From: Bombyx mori
Lineage: Eukaryota; Arthropoda; Insecta; Lepidoptera; Bombycidae
Assembly (NCBI RefSeq): GCF_030269925.1
Contig: NC_085135.1
Coordinates: 3,410,753 to 3,474,752, forward strand
Length of the DNA: 64,000 bases
Direction of reading: 5' to 3'
Positions within the stretch are counted from its first letter, which is position 1; each line of letters starts with the position of its first letter. The notes under the pieces are model-generated. The model did not search any database, was not told the DNA's origin, and saw nothing but the letters and a program-made list of their open reading frames with translations. A program made the position numbers and the translations under genes. Positions 30,341 through 40,669 of the stretch are shown here, piece by piece.

Positions 30341-30964
30341 TCTACCAGGCCCAGCCTTCGCAGGCTGGGGCGGGGCAGAAGCAACAGCCTGGGGCCTCGT
30401 GGGCTGAACCGGCATTCGCCGTCCAAAGGGCTTGTTCGACGCGGCCATTTTGGTCGACGCGCGTGCCGAAGGTGCCACACCCACCCTGGTACTTGCAGCC
30501 CTTGTGGGTGCCAGTGCAGCTAAGGCATCGCACGGTGACGGCGCAGACGCCTGGCGCTCGTGCGCCAACGGAGGCCTCGCGCGTTCAACCTTGGAAGCGC
30601 GAGCCTCGAGGATCGCAATTCGTTTCTTCAGATCCTCTATTTCTTTGTCCTTCTCGCTTTCCCCACAATCAGTTCTTTTGTTTGATGGGGACGGGGGCGG
30701 CGGAGAGGCCAATCTACCCTGCTGTCCCAAGAAGCCGTCAAGGGCTGCACGCAGTTCGGCCATCTCCTCCCGCACCCGCACGCCCTCCGCTCGAAGCTCT
30801 GAATTTTCTGTCAGCAGTCGTTCCAATTGCGACCGCAGACAGGTAACTTCCTCCGTGCTAGTGCGCTGTAGAAATTCGTCTAATAGCTTCTCCACGGCGG
30901 CGGCCACGCACTTCAGTGCCCGCACGTATGTGCCCTTCAAGGAGCCTGATTTGGCCGCCACCAT
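30330..30964 (-). pseudogene. R1-clade ORF1, middle part with coiled coil
   Basis: This phase encodes a region with heptad-like repeats (VTCLRSQLERLLTENSELRA, then EEMAELRAALDGFL and KDKEIEDLKKRIAILEARA), a predicted coiled coil, followed by a Pro/Ala-rich basic linker. It joins the preceding piece by a frameshift near 30960 and the next near 30330. Coiled coils in LINE ORF1 proteins drive multimer formation. Confidence 0.75.
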
Positions 30965-31619
30965 GGAAACGAATTTCCAACGAAATTTCGAATGCCTTCC
31001 GCGGGTCCGTTGAATCCACTTCTGTGAGGGAGCGGGTCAGTCGCTCAACCTCACCTTCCCTCACTAGACCAGCTGCTTTACGGCAGAAGGCCCCGGTCCG
31101 CACCGAGGTGGTGACGGCCGGTTCTCCGTAGGTCACCGTAAGGTCTTCTCGATCGCGTTCTTTGGCAGATGACGCTGTAGCGTCCTCTGAACCATCCTCA
31201 ACTGCCAAAAATTTAGCAGGCGCGGGCTCAATCTCCGAGGAGTCGGAAGGAGCGGGAGCCGCTGGTCGTTTGACCGTCTTCCGCTTCCTCCGAGTCCTCG
31301 GATCAGCCTGATTCCGGCTCACAAATCGTCCGGTACTGTCCCGAGCAAACACTGGTGACTCTCGACCACTCGAAACGCAGCCCCTTGCAGAGCTTCGCGC
31401 TGAGCGCAGTGAGAGCGCACTGTCGCAGCGTTCGGGGTGCACGAATGGGACCCTCTCCCTTTCGCGGCTCGTGCTACCGCCCTCTTCTTCGTGGCAGTTG
31501 TTGCCCCCCCCAGAATACGAGGGGCAGCGTGCCTCTGATTGCTCAGAGGCACGGAGGGATTCTCCTCCCGCCAAGCGGGAGGTACCCTCCTGGGGTACTA
31601 TCTCTTGACAACTGTCCAT
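30960..31619 (-). pseudogene. R1-clade ORF1, N-terminal part
   Basis: The frame begins at an ATG (31619) and encodes a Ser/Arg/Glu-rich, low-complexity N-terminus, with a short basic stretch RTRRKRKTVKRP that could act as a nuclear signal, and ends in conserved EISLEIRF before phase changes. Position and continuity with the middle part support its place as the start of ORF1. Confidence 0.7.
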
Positions 31620-32168
31620 TTCATATTTTTCCTTTATTATTTAACCAGGGGTGAGGTCCCCTGGGATCGGGTGATGCCCTTGGGACTGGACTCCCTCCAG
31701 CCATTCATCCCCTCACCGGTCATCAGAGCTTGGGATTGGGGTATTTTTTATAGAGGTTTGCGTCCTCGCGGCCCCGTGCCTTGGGGCAGCGGCCACCGTC
31801 CCCCACATAGTGGGGATTACGGGTTGGCCGGCAGTCTACCGAGTGCACAGGGCAACTCAGCAGACATCCGCCCGACGCTCGATACGAGCTACCACGGAGC
31901 CACGCCGGTGAACCGGTACCCCCCATATCTGAGGGGCGCTCCCCTGTAGCCGAAGCCGGGGACATGGCAACCAGCGGCCAGCAGTCGCAGAAATGCAACG
32001 CCGGCTCACTTCCACGACAACGGGGCACAGGGTGCCACCGCTCACGGCATGCCGGCAAACCGGTGCCATCGGAAGCTGCACTCTCCAGAAGGAGCACTCT
32101 TCACTTAGTGAAGAGTGTGGAGGGCGCCGATCTTCCGCTCCTCCTAGTGCTGATTTGGTCCGCGTCAT
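31620..32168 (-). other. 5' untranslated region of R1-clade copy 1
   Basis: GC-rich and without a convincing frame in the element's sense. It contains a near-perfect palindrome, cactcttcact/agtgaagagtg around 32095-32117. The left limit is the ORF1 ATG. The right limit is placed at the inverted repeat at 32169, which is an estimate. Confidence 0.45.
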
Positions 32169-32313
32169 CCGATCTCTTTCGTTGCAAAGCCTAACTAAAC
32201 TATCCTAATCCTAAACCTTAACCTAATCCTAAACCTAGGACCTTAACCTACATCTAAACCTAATCCTAAGCCTAGGACTTAAACCTAAGAATCCTTGCAA
32301 CGAAAAAGATCGG
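32169..32313. repeat. Inverted repeat enclosing degenerate telomere-like repeats
   Basis: Bases 32169-32187 and 32295-32313 are complementary at 18 of 19 positions. Between them lie about 107 bases made almost entirely of variants of cctaa/ccttaa/cctaaa, that is, degenerate ttagg-type repeats on the minus strand. The moth telomere repeat is TTAGG. The block lies between the 5' end of R1-clade copy 1 and the 3' end of the family C LINE. It may be an old telomeric or telomere-LINE junction, or simply a subterminal feature of one LINE. Confidence 0.65.
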
Positions 32314-32847
32314 ACGATACCTCTGGGAATGTCGCCCAGAGGATCCCGTGATCCGCCACCTACGGACGCGCCCGGTGGAAGTCCAGCATCTCCCTCGCAG
32401 ATGAGACCCGCAGCACGCAATGATTGCGTGCTGCGGGTCTCGTCCAGATCCCGGGAATCTAACTTAACCTAACATAACCTAGCTAACGTAATATGGGGGA
32501 GAGAGAAAATCCGCACTCCACGCTAGAGTCCTCTCCCCCTCTCCCCATCGTTATACAATATTGATGTTGGGGAGGACTGTAGCGGGTATGAACATCCCAT
32601 CCCAAAAGGGGGTGGGGGGTGGGGTCAAGGCCCCTAATGAAACTGAGGCTGCACCTACGGGGTGCAGCCGCGGTCCCCATACGGAGGACCCACCAAACGG
32701 GCAAGAAGCGAGAAGCTTTAACTCCGAATAATCGTCGGGGGTACCAATAGCTCCCGCGGCAACGCCGTACCATCCGGTGGTCTGGCGTGCAGCGGGGCTA
32801 TGTTGTGGAGATGCTCATGGGGCCTATTTTCGGCTCGCTCGTACATA
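32314..32847 (-). other. Probable 3' untranslated region of family C LINE
   Basis: This GC-rich region without a coding frame follows the RT stop codon in the minus direction. It shares gtggtctggcgtgca and nearby bases with the region after the second family C copy (about 41640-41680). It holds the palindrome at 32403-32441 and a few aacctaac motifs at 32463-32480. No A tail is visible, so the exact end is unknown. Confidence 0.5.
32403..32441. repeat. Perfect 19-bp palindrome with 1-base spacer
   Basis: The arm gagacccgcagcacgcaat (32403-32421) is followed, after one g, by its exact reverse complement (32423-32441). It lies in the non-coding stretch after the family C LINE coding region. 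A smaller hairpin (cctctggg/cccagagg, about 32319-32342) lies nearby. Confidence 0.85.
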
Positions 32848-33945
32848 TTACGGGCGAGCCGTTTTAGTCACAAACTCCACGAGCGACTCCACACCTAGGT
32901 CCCGGGCAATAACGTCATTTCTGACGTACTGCCCGGCCCCGACGATAATGCGGAGGGAAAGACTCTGCTGGGCTTGCAACCTAGATCGCTGGGACGGCGA
33001 CAACAGGTGATACCAGGCCTCAGCAGCGTATGTGAGGCGGGAACGGACGTATGTCTTGTAAATGGCGAGTTTGGTCCTGGTCGGAAGCCCGGACGCAAGT
33101 ACCGGCCGCAACAAGAACCTGGCCGCGCGAGTCTGACCGATGACTCGATTGACGTGCGCGACCATGCTCAAGGAGCGGTCGATGTCGCATCCGAGATACC
33201 GGACCGTGGTCCTGAACTCGACATTCACACCTCGGAGACTGAGTTTCTTCGGGACGACTCTGATACGGACCGGACCGTAGAGTAAGGCCGCGGTCTTTCC
33301 CGCATTGACCGCGACTCTCCAACGGTCCAGCCACTGGGGCAGTAAATCCAAAAGCCTCTGCATCCTCATAATGGCTGCAGAGGGGAACGGAGAGGACGAG
33401 AAGTAGGCCGAGTCGTCAGCGAACAAGGCCAACTTCACGTCCTCCTCCCACGCCCGAAGGTGACCCTCCAGGGTGGGGATGTCATTAGTGTAGAGGGCGT
33501 ATAGGATAGGTGATAGGACACTACCCTGGGGAACCCCGGCCGTAATGGGACGCACGGAAGAACGTGCGCCCTCGACCGCGACAAAGAAGGTTCTGCCCTT
33601 CAGATACGACCCGAGCAGTCGCACGTGAGCGTGCGGTGGGCCCGCGTCCCGCAGCTTGTGGACCAACCCCTCGTGCCACACACGGTCGAAGGCCTTCTCG
33701 ATATCGAGAAGGACCGCGACCGTGTATTGGCCCGAGTTTCGCCGGTCCTCCAAGTGATGCAGGACACGGGTCAGTAGCAGAGTCTTCGAGTGGCCGCTTC
33801 TAAAGCCGAATTGCTCCGGCCTGAGGAGAATATACGGCGATATTCTCCTCAGGAGCAGCCGCTCGAACAACTTGCCCACGTGCGAGAGCAAGGTAATCGG
33901 TCGGTAGCTGGAGGGCTTTCTCCTATCCTTGCCGGGTTTGGGCAA
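32848..33945 (-). pseudogene. Jockey-like LINE family C reverse transcriptase (copy 1)
   Basis: The frame contains KPGKDRRKPSSYRPITLLSH, EQFGFRSGHSKTLLL, AVLLDIEKAFDRVWHEGLV, ITAGVPQGSVLSPILYALYT and the catalytic box LALFADDSAYFSS, then the thumb (VRYLGCDIDRSL) and a tail ending TKTARP. All RT motifs look intact. Codon use is much more GC-rich than family A or D. The upstream coding is out of phase because of a frameshift near 33990. Several perfect hairpins lie in the coding DNA, for example 33820-33853. Confidence 0.88.
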
Positions 33946-33986
33946 GACAATGATCTTGCCCAGTTTCCAAGTTCCAGGGAAGTGTC

Positions 33987-34280
33987 CTACCCGGAGATGG
34001 AATTAAACAATCGTGTCATTGCTGACACGATTGAGGGAGGGAGCTTTTGCAAGGCGAGGGGAGGAACACCGTCCTCGCCGGGGGCTTTGCGCCTCTTCAT
34101 CAGCTTGATGAGGAGGCGCACCTCGCTGGGAGTGACTAAGTCGTCATCTCCCAGCTCGACTCCCGGCGATTCCGGTTTGAGGAATTGGATTACGCTCTTT
34201 GACACCTCGCGATGGAATGCAACCATCGAGGGTGCAGAGACATTCGGAGTGAACTGCCCCTCCAGCGAGTTGGCCAGGAC
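33987..34280 (-). pseudogene. Family C LINE, region before the RT core (copy 1)
   Basis: Encodes VAFHREVSKSVIQFLKPESP and RRKAPGEDGVPPLALQKLPP, the linker and first RT motif of family C. It is joined to the RT frame by a frameshift and ends at 34280, where the T-run of a family A copy begins. The endonuclease and ORF1 of this copy are absent. Confidence 0.8.
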
Positions 34281-34572
34281 TTTTTTTTTTTTTTTTTTTT
34301 TATGATTGAAAGATTACTGTTGGCCCGGAGGCCTTTCCAGTTTCACCAGGACACGTGGGCGAGCAAAGGCTCAGCCAGGAGAGGTGGGATTTGCTAACAG
34401 CTACCTGAGCGCCTCCGAAGGAGACCTAACAGCTCAAGAGTAGCTGCTTCGCGAAAGAATCTACTACCGGATCGGAATCGCGACCCGCTGAGAAGATCCT
34501 GCGAGAAACTCAGCGAGCTGATTCATGGGTTAGGTTGCACGGCGAACTCTTTGTCGAGTTCGACGAGTACGG
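34281..34572 (-). mobile_element. Family A LINE, copy 2, 3' end only
   Basis: A 21-base T-run (34281-34301) begins a minus-strand copy of about 290 bp, only the 3' untranslated region and the last few codons. It matches 23347-23600 and 34589-34850 with several differences. It is cut at 34572 (gacgagtacgg) directly by the T-run of the longer copy 3, so copy 3 probably inserted into it; the displaced remainder is not seen in the window. Confidence 0.85.
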
Positions 34573-37500
34573 TTTTTTTTTTTTTTTTATGATTGAAAGT
34601 TTACTGGTGGCCCGAAGGCCTTTCCAGTTTCACCAGGACAGGTGGGCGAGCAAAGGCTCAGCCAAGAGGGGTGGGATTTGCTAACAACTGCCCGAGCGCC
34701 TCCGAAGGAGACCTAACAACTCAAGAGCAATTGTTTCGCGAATGAATCTACTACCGGATCGGAATCGCGACCCGCTGAGAAGATCCGGCGAGAAACTCAG
34801 CGGGCTGATGCATGGGTTAGGTTGCACGTCGACCTCTTTGTCGAGTTCGACGAGTACGGTTACCGGGGTCCCTAAGCCTACCCCTAGTATTAGAGCTGAA
34901 GGCATCTAATGCAAAGGTTATTGGATCTGATGGATCCGTAAGGACGTGTCTAGGGCGTCGACGGTGACTGGCTCCTGCATGATCAGGATTCAGGGAGTAG
35001 TCAGCGGCGGCAACGATAAGGCGATTATCATGACGCATAGCCTTATCGAAGTATCGTTCCGACGCTGACTTCATGTATTTCCGAATTGATTCGAGGCCCA
35101 GGTCGTCGTGTAGGTCAACGTTCCTCACGAACCACGGAACCCCGACAGCTAACCTGCAAAAGCGGGATTGTAGGGATTGGAGGGTGTCTATGTGTGTGCA
35201 AGCCGCGTGAGCGAACACCACACTCGCGTAAGTCATGACGGGCCTTATGCAAGTTTTGTAAAGTGTCACCTTGTTCCGAAGGGACATTTTACTCCGCTTA
35301 CAGATCATGGGGTAGAGTCTACCGAGAATAAACGCGGCACGGTCACGGACTGATTTTATATGCGGGCGGAATGTCATCGATGCATCCAGGGTAACGCCCA
35401 GGTACTTGACCTTCCTGGCCCAGGGTATGGGTTGTCTAAAGAGAGTAATCGGGGGTGTGAGATTCCTCCTCCTAATCCGGGAGGAAATCCGTGTGGAGCT
35501 TCCCCTCTGAAATAGCACCGCAGTACTTTTCGCTGGGTTGATGTCTATGCGCCATTTTCGGAACCACTGTCCTAGGGCTAGGGCTGCGCTCTGAAGCTTC
35601 TTCGCGATTAGGGACTTATTTCTACTAGAATAGTAAACAGTCGTATCGTCGGCGAATAAAGCTAAATGGGTCGGCGGCGACCGGGGAATATCGTTGACGA
35701 ATAAGCTAAATAGGAGGGGTGAGAGGACAGAGCCTTGCGGGACTCCAGCTGTGAGAGGTCGTGGGGAGGAGCGGGTTCCCTCGACTCGATATCGAAAAGA
35801 GCGGTTCGACAAGAAGTCCCGTATGATGAGCACGAGACTATCCGGCACGCCCATGTTGAATAGTTTGAAAATCAAACCATTGTGCCAGACTTTGTCGAAC
35901 GCTTTTGCGACGTCGAAGAAGAGAGCTCCCGTGTATAACGGTTTTGGTCGATTAAGCCCCACAAGAATGTGCTCCGTGAGGCGGTGCACCTGTTGAACGC
36001 ATGAGTGATTTGTACGGAATCCGAATTGTTCATCGATGAGAATGCCCTTGGATGAGACGAAATCTCTGAGGCGCTTGTAGAGCAGACGCTCATACAGCTT
36101 GCCTAGAGACATGAGGAGGCTAATCGGGCGGTAGCTCGTCGGATGATTTTTTGGTTTACCGGGTTTATGTATGCCGATAACGTCCGCTTCTTTCCACACT
36201 GCGGGAAAGATACAGTTCGCCATAGCGGCATTGAAAATAGATGCCAACATCACGATGAGTTGGACGGGTAGAAGTTTAATAACGTGGTTAGATATACCGT
36301 CGGAACCGGGAGCCTTGCGAGGACGTAGGTCTTTGATCAAGTCTTTAACTTCCATCGGGGTGACGGGTGGTAACGCATCCGAGGGTGGCAAGGAGGCTCT
36401 GCGTTCTACCTCACTGTCTACTAATTCTACATGAACAGGGTCCACGGATTGAGTGCTGGGCGTGCACTGGGTTTGCAATGTATCGGCCAGCATCTCTGCT
36501 TTTTCGTCATCATCAAAGGCCGCGAGTCGGCCTGAGGGGCCTACGAGGGGGGGCATAGTTACTACCGTATCCGATTTGAGAGTACGAGCTAAGCGGTAGT
36601 AAGACCTTTGGGAGGGCGCGAGTCCTTCTAAGAAATCAGACCATCTGGCATCTCGGACTTCGGCGATGCGAGACTTTACGTCGCGTTGTAGGGCACGCAT
36701 TCGAATACGATTTTCCGCGGTAGGATACCTGTCGTAGGCGCGTATCGAGGCGTTCTTAGCTCTAAGGAGTTCCCTAATATCGTCGGACAATTTGAAGCGG
36801 TGAAGGAAGTCCTCCGCTACAACTTGTTTCGATGACCTATCTAATGTCGAGGTGATGTGTGATGTTAAGATGTCTATGGCTTCAGCGGTATCCTGAGGAG
36901 ACGGGGTAGAGTCCGGGTTAAACGGGAGCGATGGTGGATCAGATTCAGCCAGGCTGATGCCCAGCGTGTGCCAATCCACCACAGTCCTCGTGACGGGAAC
37001 GGAATCGGGAGCGCGACCGAGCTTCATAACGACGGGACGGTGGTCTGAATCTAACTCTGAAACTACTTCGATCGAGTGTAAGCGCAGAGTTACGTTTTTT
37101 AATAACGCTATGTCGAGTATATCCGGGCGATGTGCGATATTTAGCGGGTAGTGAGTCGGGGTTAGCGGAGCGACGATATCGAAGGCCAGATCATCGACTA
37201 ACGCGTCAAGCCGCCTGCCATTCGGGGTTGTGGTGTGTGAGTTCCACCTGATGTGTTTACAATTTAGGTCGCCCGCAAGAATGACAGAGCTCCCCATGCC
37301 GAGCAGCGCCTCGATATCACTGCTTAGAACGATCTTATCCGGTGGAAGATAAACGGACGCGATAACGATCGGCGCGTGTCCCGTCAGTGAGATTCGGCAC
37401 ACTGATGCTTCGATATTAGCGAGCGCGGGAGGATCGAGCGGGACGCAATGCAGGGCTCTTCTATAGTAAATGACTGTACCACCACCACGGGCAGAGAGCC

Positions 37501-37615
37501 TGTCGTTCCTGACCATGTTATAGTTCGCGATTTTAGGGTCACGGCGCGCGGGCTTAAGTAGGGTCTCCTGCACTAAAAAGATATCAATTTGATGGTCACG
37601 CAAAAAGCGTCTTGG
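34573..37615 (-). mobile_element. Family A LINE, copy 3, endonuclease plus RT
   Basis: The T-run at 34573-34588 marks the A tail; the 3' untranslated region runs to 34816 and ORF2 to about 37615. The copy is 5'-truncated within the first codons of the endonuclease and abuts the GC-rich BEL/Pao element. I found no target duplication. Confidence 0.88.
34817..37615 (-). CDS. Family A LINE ORF2: endonuclease and reverse transcriptase
   Basis: About 930 codons without a stop. The endonuclease shows FLVQETLLKPARRDPK, ASVYLPPD, SSVILAGDLNCKHIRWNS and DSDHRPVVM. RT shows APGSDGISNHVIKLL, KPGKPKNHPTSYRPISLLMS, EQFGFRTNHSC, ALFFDVAKAFDKVW, AGVPQGSVLSPLLFSLFVN and ALFADDTTVYYS. The thumb and C-terminal tail follow (KVKYLGVTLDASMTFRPHI). 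All catalytic residues appear intact. Only the extreme N-terminus is lost. The open frame continues upstream to 37891, but residues before about 37615 belong to BEL/Pao RNase H. Jockey-clade membership is inferred from motif wording and order. Confidence 0.9.
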   Translation of the reverse strand, partial: PRRFLRDHQIDIFLVQETLLKPARRDPKIANYNMVRNDRLSARGGGTVIYYRRALHCVPLDPPALANIEASVCRISLTGHAPIVIASVYLPPDKIVLSSDIEALLGMGSSVILAGDLNCKHIRWNSHTTTPNGRRLDALVDDLAFDIVAPLTPTHYPLNIAHRPDILDIALLKNVTLRLHSIEVVSELDSDHRPVVMKLGRAPDSVPVTRTVVDWHTLGISLAESDPPSLPFNPDSTPSPQDTAEAIDILTSHITSTLDRSSKQVVAEDFLHRFKLSDDIRELLRAKNASIRAYDRYPTAENRIRMRALQRDVKSRIAEVRDARWSDFLEGLAPSQRSYYRLARTLKSDTVVTMPPLVGPSGRLAAFDDDEKAEMLADTLQTQCTPSTQSVDPVHVELVDSEVERRASLPPSDALPPVTPMEVKDLIKDLRPRKAPGSDGISNHVIKLLPVQLIVMLASIFNAAMANCIFPAVWKEADVIGIHKPGKPKNHPTSYRPISLLMSLGKLYERLLYKRLRDFVSSKGILIDEQFGFRTNHSCVQQVHRLTEHILVGLNRPKPLYTGALFFDVAKAFDKVWHNGLIFKLFNMGVPDSLVLIIRDFLSNRSFRYRVEGTRSSPRPLTAGVPQGSVLSPLLFSLFVNDIPRSPPTHLALFADDTTVYYSSRNKSLIAKKLQSAALALGQWFRKWRIDINPAKSTAVLFQRGSSTRISSRIRRRNLTPPITLFRQPIPWARKVKYLGVTLDASMTFRPHIKSVRDRAAFILGRLYPMICKRSKMSLRNKVTLYKTCIRPVMTYASVVFAHAACTHIDTLQSLQSRFCRLAVGVPWFVRNVDLHDDLGLESIRKYMKSASERYFDKAMRHDNRLIVAAADYSLNPDHAGASHRRRPRHVLTDPSDPITFALDAFSSNTRGRLRDPGNRTRRTRQRGRRAT

Positions 37616-37772
37616 GTCCGGGATTGCTTCGCCGAGGCTCTCTCTGCTCACGGCGAGCGCCGCGCACTTCTCTTCGCCCGTTTCTTCTGCTCTTCTTGCA
37701 GTCCGTTGTACGGGCCAATCATCCGGATGCCGTCTTAGGTATTCCGGGCCTATGAACCAGCGGTGGTTTCCT

Positions 37773-38432
37773 TCAAAGCCGACGGGTATTTCTCTCGTGG
37801 CGTCGTCGGCGACATTTTCTTTTGTGGGGACCCAGCGCCATTCCTCCACAGTGCTGTTTTCCTTTATCGTGGCGCTGTCGGTCCAGAACACTCGTGTCTG
37901 GCTTTCTATAGTGTTGTCCCGTGACGACCGCGGCCATGCGGCTGCTCATCACGGCGGCTTGTAGCTCGAGACGCGGTATCGATGTTAGCTTCACGAGTGC
38001 GACTCGGGCTTTGGCGAGGGAGGTCCTCATCTCCCCGTCGGGCGTCTCCACGCGCCAGTACAACGCGGCGGCGTGGACGGACTTGTTGGTGTCCACGTAT
38101 GTGTGGAGCTTGAGGTCGACGGCGTCCGGGTACTGCAGTCGGTTCTTCACGCAGGTGGTGGTTGCAGATGAGCTTGTCGTACCGAAGATGATGGACCTCA
38201 TCCGGTATTTTGTGGGCTCTCGTGAAGGGTCCTCCCTCCACAAGTACCGGAGCGCGTTGCGGTCCTCGCTTCGGACGTCTATCTGTAAAAACATCTCCGC
38301 GATGTCCGTGGAGACGGCGACGGCGTGCTGCCTGAAGCGCATCATCGCTCCGGGCAGCGACTGCAGCAGGTCCGGGTCGGTGAGCAGGAAGTCGTTCGGG
38401 CTTCTTCCCTCTAGTTTTCGCAGTGGCGTCAT
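37773..38432 (-). pseudogene. BEL/Pao-2 RT core with deletion
   Basis: The phase encodes LLTDPDLLQSLPGAMMRFRQ, VSTDIAEMFLQIDVRSEDRNALRYLWRE and LKLHTYVD, the start of the YVDD-type box. It then jumps to HAAALYWRVETPDGEM and LTSIPRLELQAAVMSSRMA, which belong to RNase H. Roughly the C-terminal third of RT is therefore deleted. The final part in this phase (after about 37900) is shifted; the RNase H end VFWTDSATIKENSTVEEWRW and RWVPTKENVADDATR is read in the phase of the frame ending at 37891. Confidence 0.8.
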
Positions 38433-39957
38433 GCACGATGCGAATCTTCTCCTGCTTCTTGGGATGTGTCACGTCGAAGTGTGGCAAGTACCGGGTTCGA
38501 TCCTTCGTATCCGTCGACGGAGTTACTTCGGCGTATCCCTTCCCTACCAGCGCGTTTGTTCGTTGCTTGTAGCGCTCTTTCAAATTTGGATCCTTCTCCA
38601 GTTTCTTTTCTACGGACGTCAGTCGATTCATTGCGACTTCATAATTGTTGGGCATCTTCAGGCTCTCCTCACGGCACAGCAGTGCGGTCTCGTAGCGGCC
38701 GTCGGGTCGCTGTTGAGTGGACTCTCGCAGGATCGTCAGCGCGCGCTGGTCCGGATCGTTCTTCGGCTTCTTGGCGGCGACGGTGAGTCCCTCGATCGCG
38801 AAGTAGTGCTTGAGGGCTTCGTCCATGTTCGTGTCGACCGTCGTCGCGTGTACCACGAAGTTGACGCGCTGTCTCTTGCCTCCCGGATGTGCTCCGTGCA
38901 CGACCCACCCGAGCGGAGTACGAGACGCCACCGGTTGATCGCGTCGTCCCGTCCGCATCTCCTCCGTCACCAGCAGGTGCCAGTTGTCTTGGCCGATCAG
39001 TATCTTCGGCGAGGCGTAGCTCGTTTTGAAGTGATGCCGGAGGTCGGTGAGGTGATGGCACGACGCGAGGACTTCGTTGTTCAGTCGCTGTGGTGTCAAT
39101 TTTAAGCCGTTGACTGTCCGTAGATTCAGTTCTTGCGGTTCCCACGTGCGTCCGCATAACTTCAGCGGGACACGTCGTGAGCGTGTTGCGTCTATCTTGT
39201 TGTCCTCGATGGCAGTGATGAAGAGGGGTTCGATCGGTCCTTTGGCGCCGACTCGTCTCGCAAAGTCTTCGTCGATCAACGAGATGGTTGACCCGTCGTC
39301 CAGCAGGGCCCACGTATCTGCTTCTCCCACCGGTCCGATGACAGTGATTGGCGCCATCTTGAGGTAGGCTGTCGCTGTTCTTGCGGCCCACGTCGAGGTG
39401 ACCGCCTCTTCCTTTTCTGCTGGTTTCTGCCATGCTGGCTTCTTATGCAACAGCTCGTGGTGCGTGCGTTCACAGCTGTCGACGCCGCACTTCTTCTTTT
39501 TACATACGTGTCCCCGGGACCGGAACCGTAGGCACCGGAAACACAAATTTTCACGCTTCGCCGTATCCCAGCGCTCGCTGATGGCCGCTCTCTTGAATTC
39601 GGGACAATCTTGTGGGATGTGCCCCGGCTTCTGACATGCTGCGCATTTCCTTTCTTCCTTCGTTTGCGTGGTGTGCGTTCTCTGAGGCATGTTCAACATC
39701 TTCCGCCGGCCGCTGGTGTTCTCCACTCTCGTCTCTGACTCCGGCTGTGCGTATGGACTGCACAGGTCCGCCTCGCGTTGCAAGAAGCGCGACAGTTTGA
39801 CGAGGTCCGGTTCTCCCGCCGGTTGAGTCGCTGAGAATTCGAACCAGCGGTGGCGCAGCGTGGACGGCAGCTTCTCCGATGTGATGTTGGTGAGCTCCGG
39901 GTTGTACATGTAATGTACGCGGTCGAGGGCCCTCAGAGCGGCGACGACGTTGTTCAC
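38433..39957 (-). pseudogene. BEL/Pao-2 Gag C-terminus, protease and RT start
   Basis: Contains LRHRWFEFSATQPAGEPDLV, zinc clusters CAACQKPGHIPQDC and CFRCLRFRSRGHVCKKKKC followed by CERTHHELLH, then a protease with WALLDDGSTISLI (D-D-G-S variant). It continues through PRTPLGWVVHG-type residues and the pre-RT region to KIRIVHDATAKTRG, the first RT motif. After about 38430 the phase changes and the rest of RT is at 38432-37773. The long frame in this phase further downstream is not coding. Confidence 0.82.
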
Positions 39958-40669
39958 CTATTCGCGAATACGCAGATGTTCCTCGGTGTGTCCGTGCAGC
40001 GTGACAGCGCGCGCAGTCGTTCCAGTTCCGTTGCGGCGATCGCTTCTGGACGTCCGAAGCGCATTCTAGAGTCCGCATGATCTCGGCGGGCTCGGTGTAA
40101 TGCAGCAACAAGTTTTCAATCGCTTCTCTTGCTCTTCCTCTCAACGTACGCCGAAGTCTTGCAGTGTTCTCTGCGGCGCTGTAGCTGTCCGCTGATTCGG
40201 CGTAGGCGACCTTGAAGGAGAGCCATTCTTGATGCGATCCACTGTAGACTGGAAGCTCCCCGTAGTACCGATGCGATGGTCCGGGCCTGGCTTGGCGGGC
40301 GGCCGTTGCGATGGCAGCTGCTAGTTCGGCGATGTCGCTCTTCGGTGCGACAGGTACGGCAATCGGTGCCGCGGCAGGGGCCGGTAGCTTCAGCTGTTCT
40401 ATTGGTGCGGGAAGTTCCAGTTGCGGTTGCTCGATGGTGGCTGGTGATCCATGTGTTGGCTGCATTATTGTTTGTTCGACTCCGTGTAGCGCGATCGATC
40501 GTTGCTGACTGAGCCACGTGTCAATGCGCTGTGATTGCTCGTCCTCGTCTTCCGTGAGTGTCGCGCGCGCATCTTCCTCTTCTTCAACGAGCGCTTCGCA
40601 ACGACACACCTCGTTGCTGTGCGTCTTGCGAAGTTGAGCCCGAGACAGCTTCATTGCCGGGCCGGTCAA
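39551..40669 (-). pseudogene. gag: BEL/Pao-2 Gag, N-terminal half
   Basis: The frame encodes RAQLRKTHSNEVCRCEALVE, an acidic Ala/Pro-rich linker, then the Pao Gag motif YYGELPVYSGSHQEWLSFKVAYAES and RRTLRGRAREAIENLLLHY, followed near residue 205 by a frameshift; residues beyond that point are in the wrong phase. The matching C-terminal half is at 39957-38440. No start is certain, since an alternative phase is open upstream. Confidence 0.78.

Larger units (their letters stand above)
27826..32168 (-). mobile_element. R1-clade LINE copy 1, RT half missing
   Basis: On the minus strand the order is a 5' untranslated region (about 32168-31620), ORF1 in three phases (31619-29188) and ORF2 with an intact endonuclease (29188 onward). 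ORF2 stops being recognisable at about 27826, just where the RT domain begins. No poly(A) and no target duplication are seen at that edge, so the loss is a 3' deletion or recombination, not the usual 5' truncation. Confidence 0.87.

Noticed and set aside
28040..30846. Several long plus-strand frames of 100-190 codons opposite the R1-clade LINE
   Set aside because: They are shadows of GC-rich coding on the other strand, with Arg/Pro/Ser-rich products and no domains.
37921..39105. A 394-codon plus-strand frame
   Set aside because: It lies opposite BEL/Pao-2 gag-pol, whose minus-strand phases carry zinc knuckles, protease and RT motifs; the plus-strand product has none.
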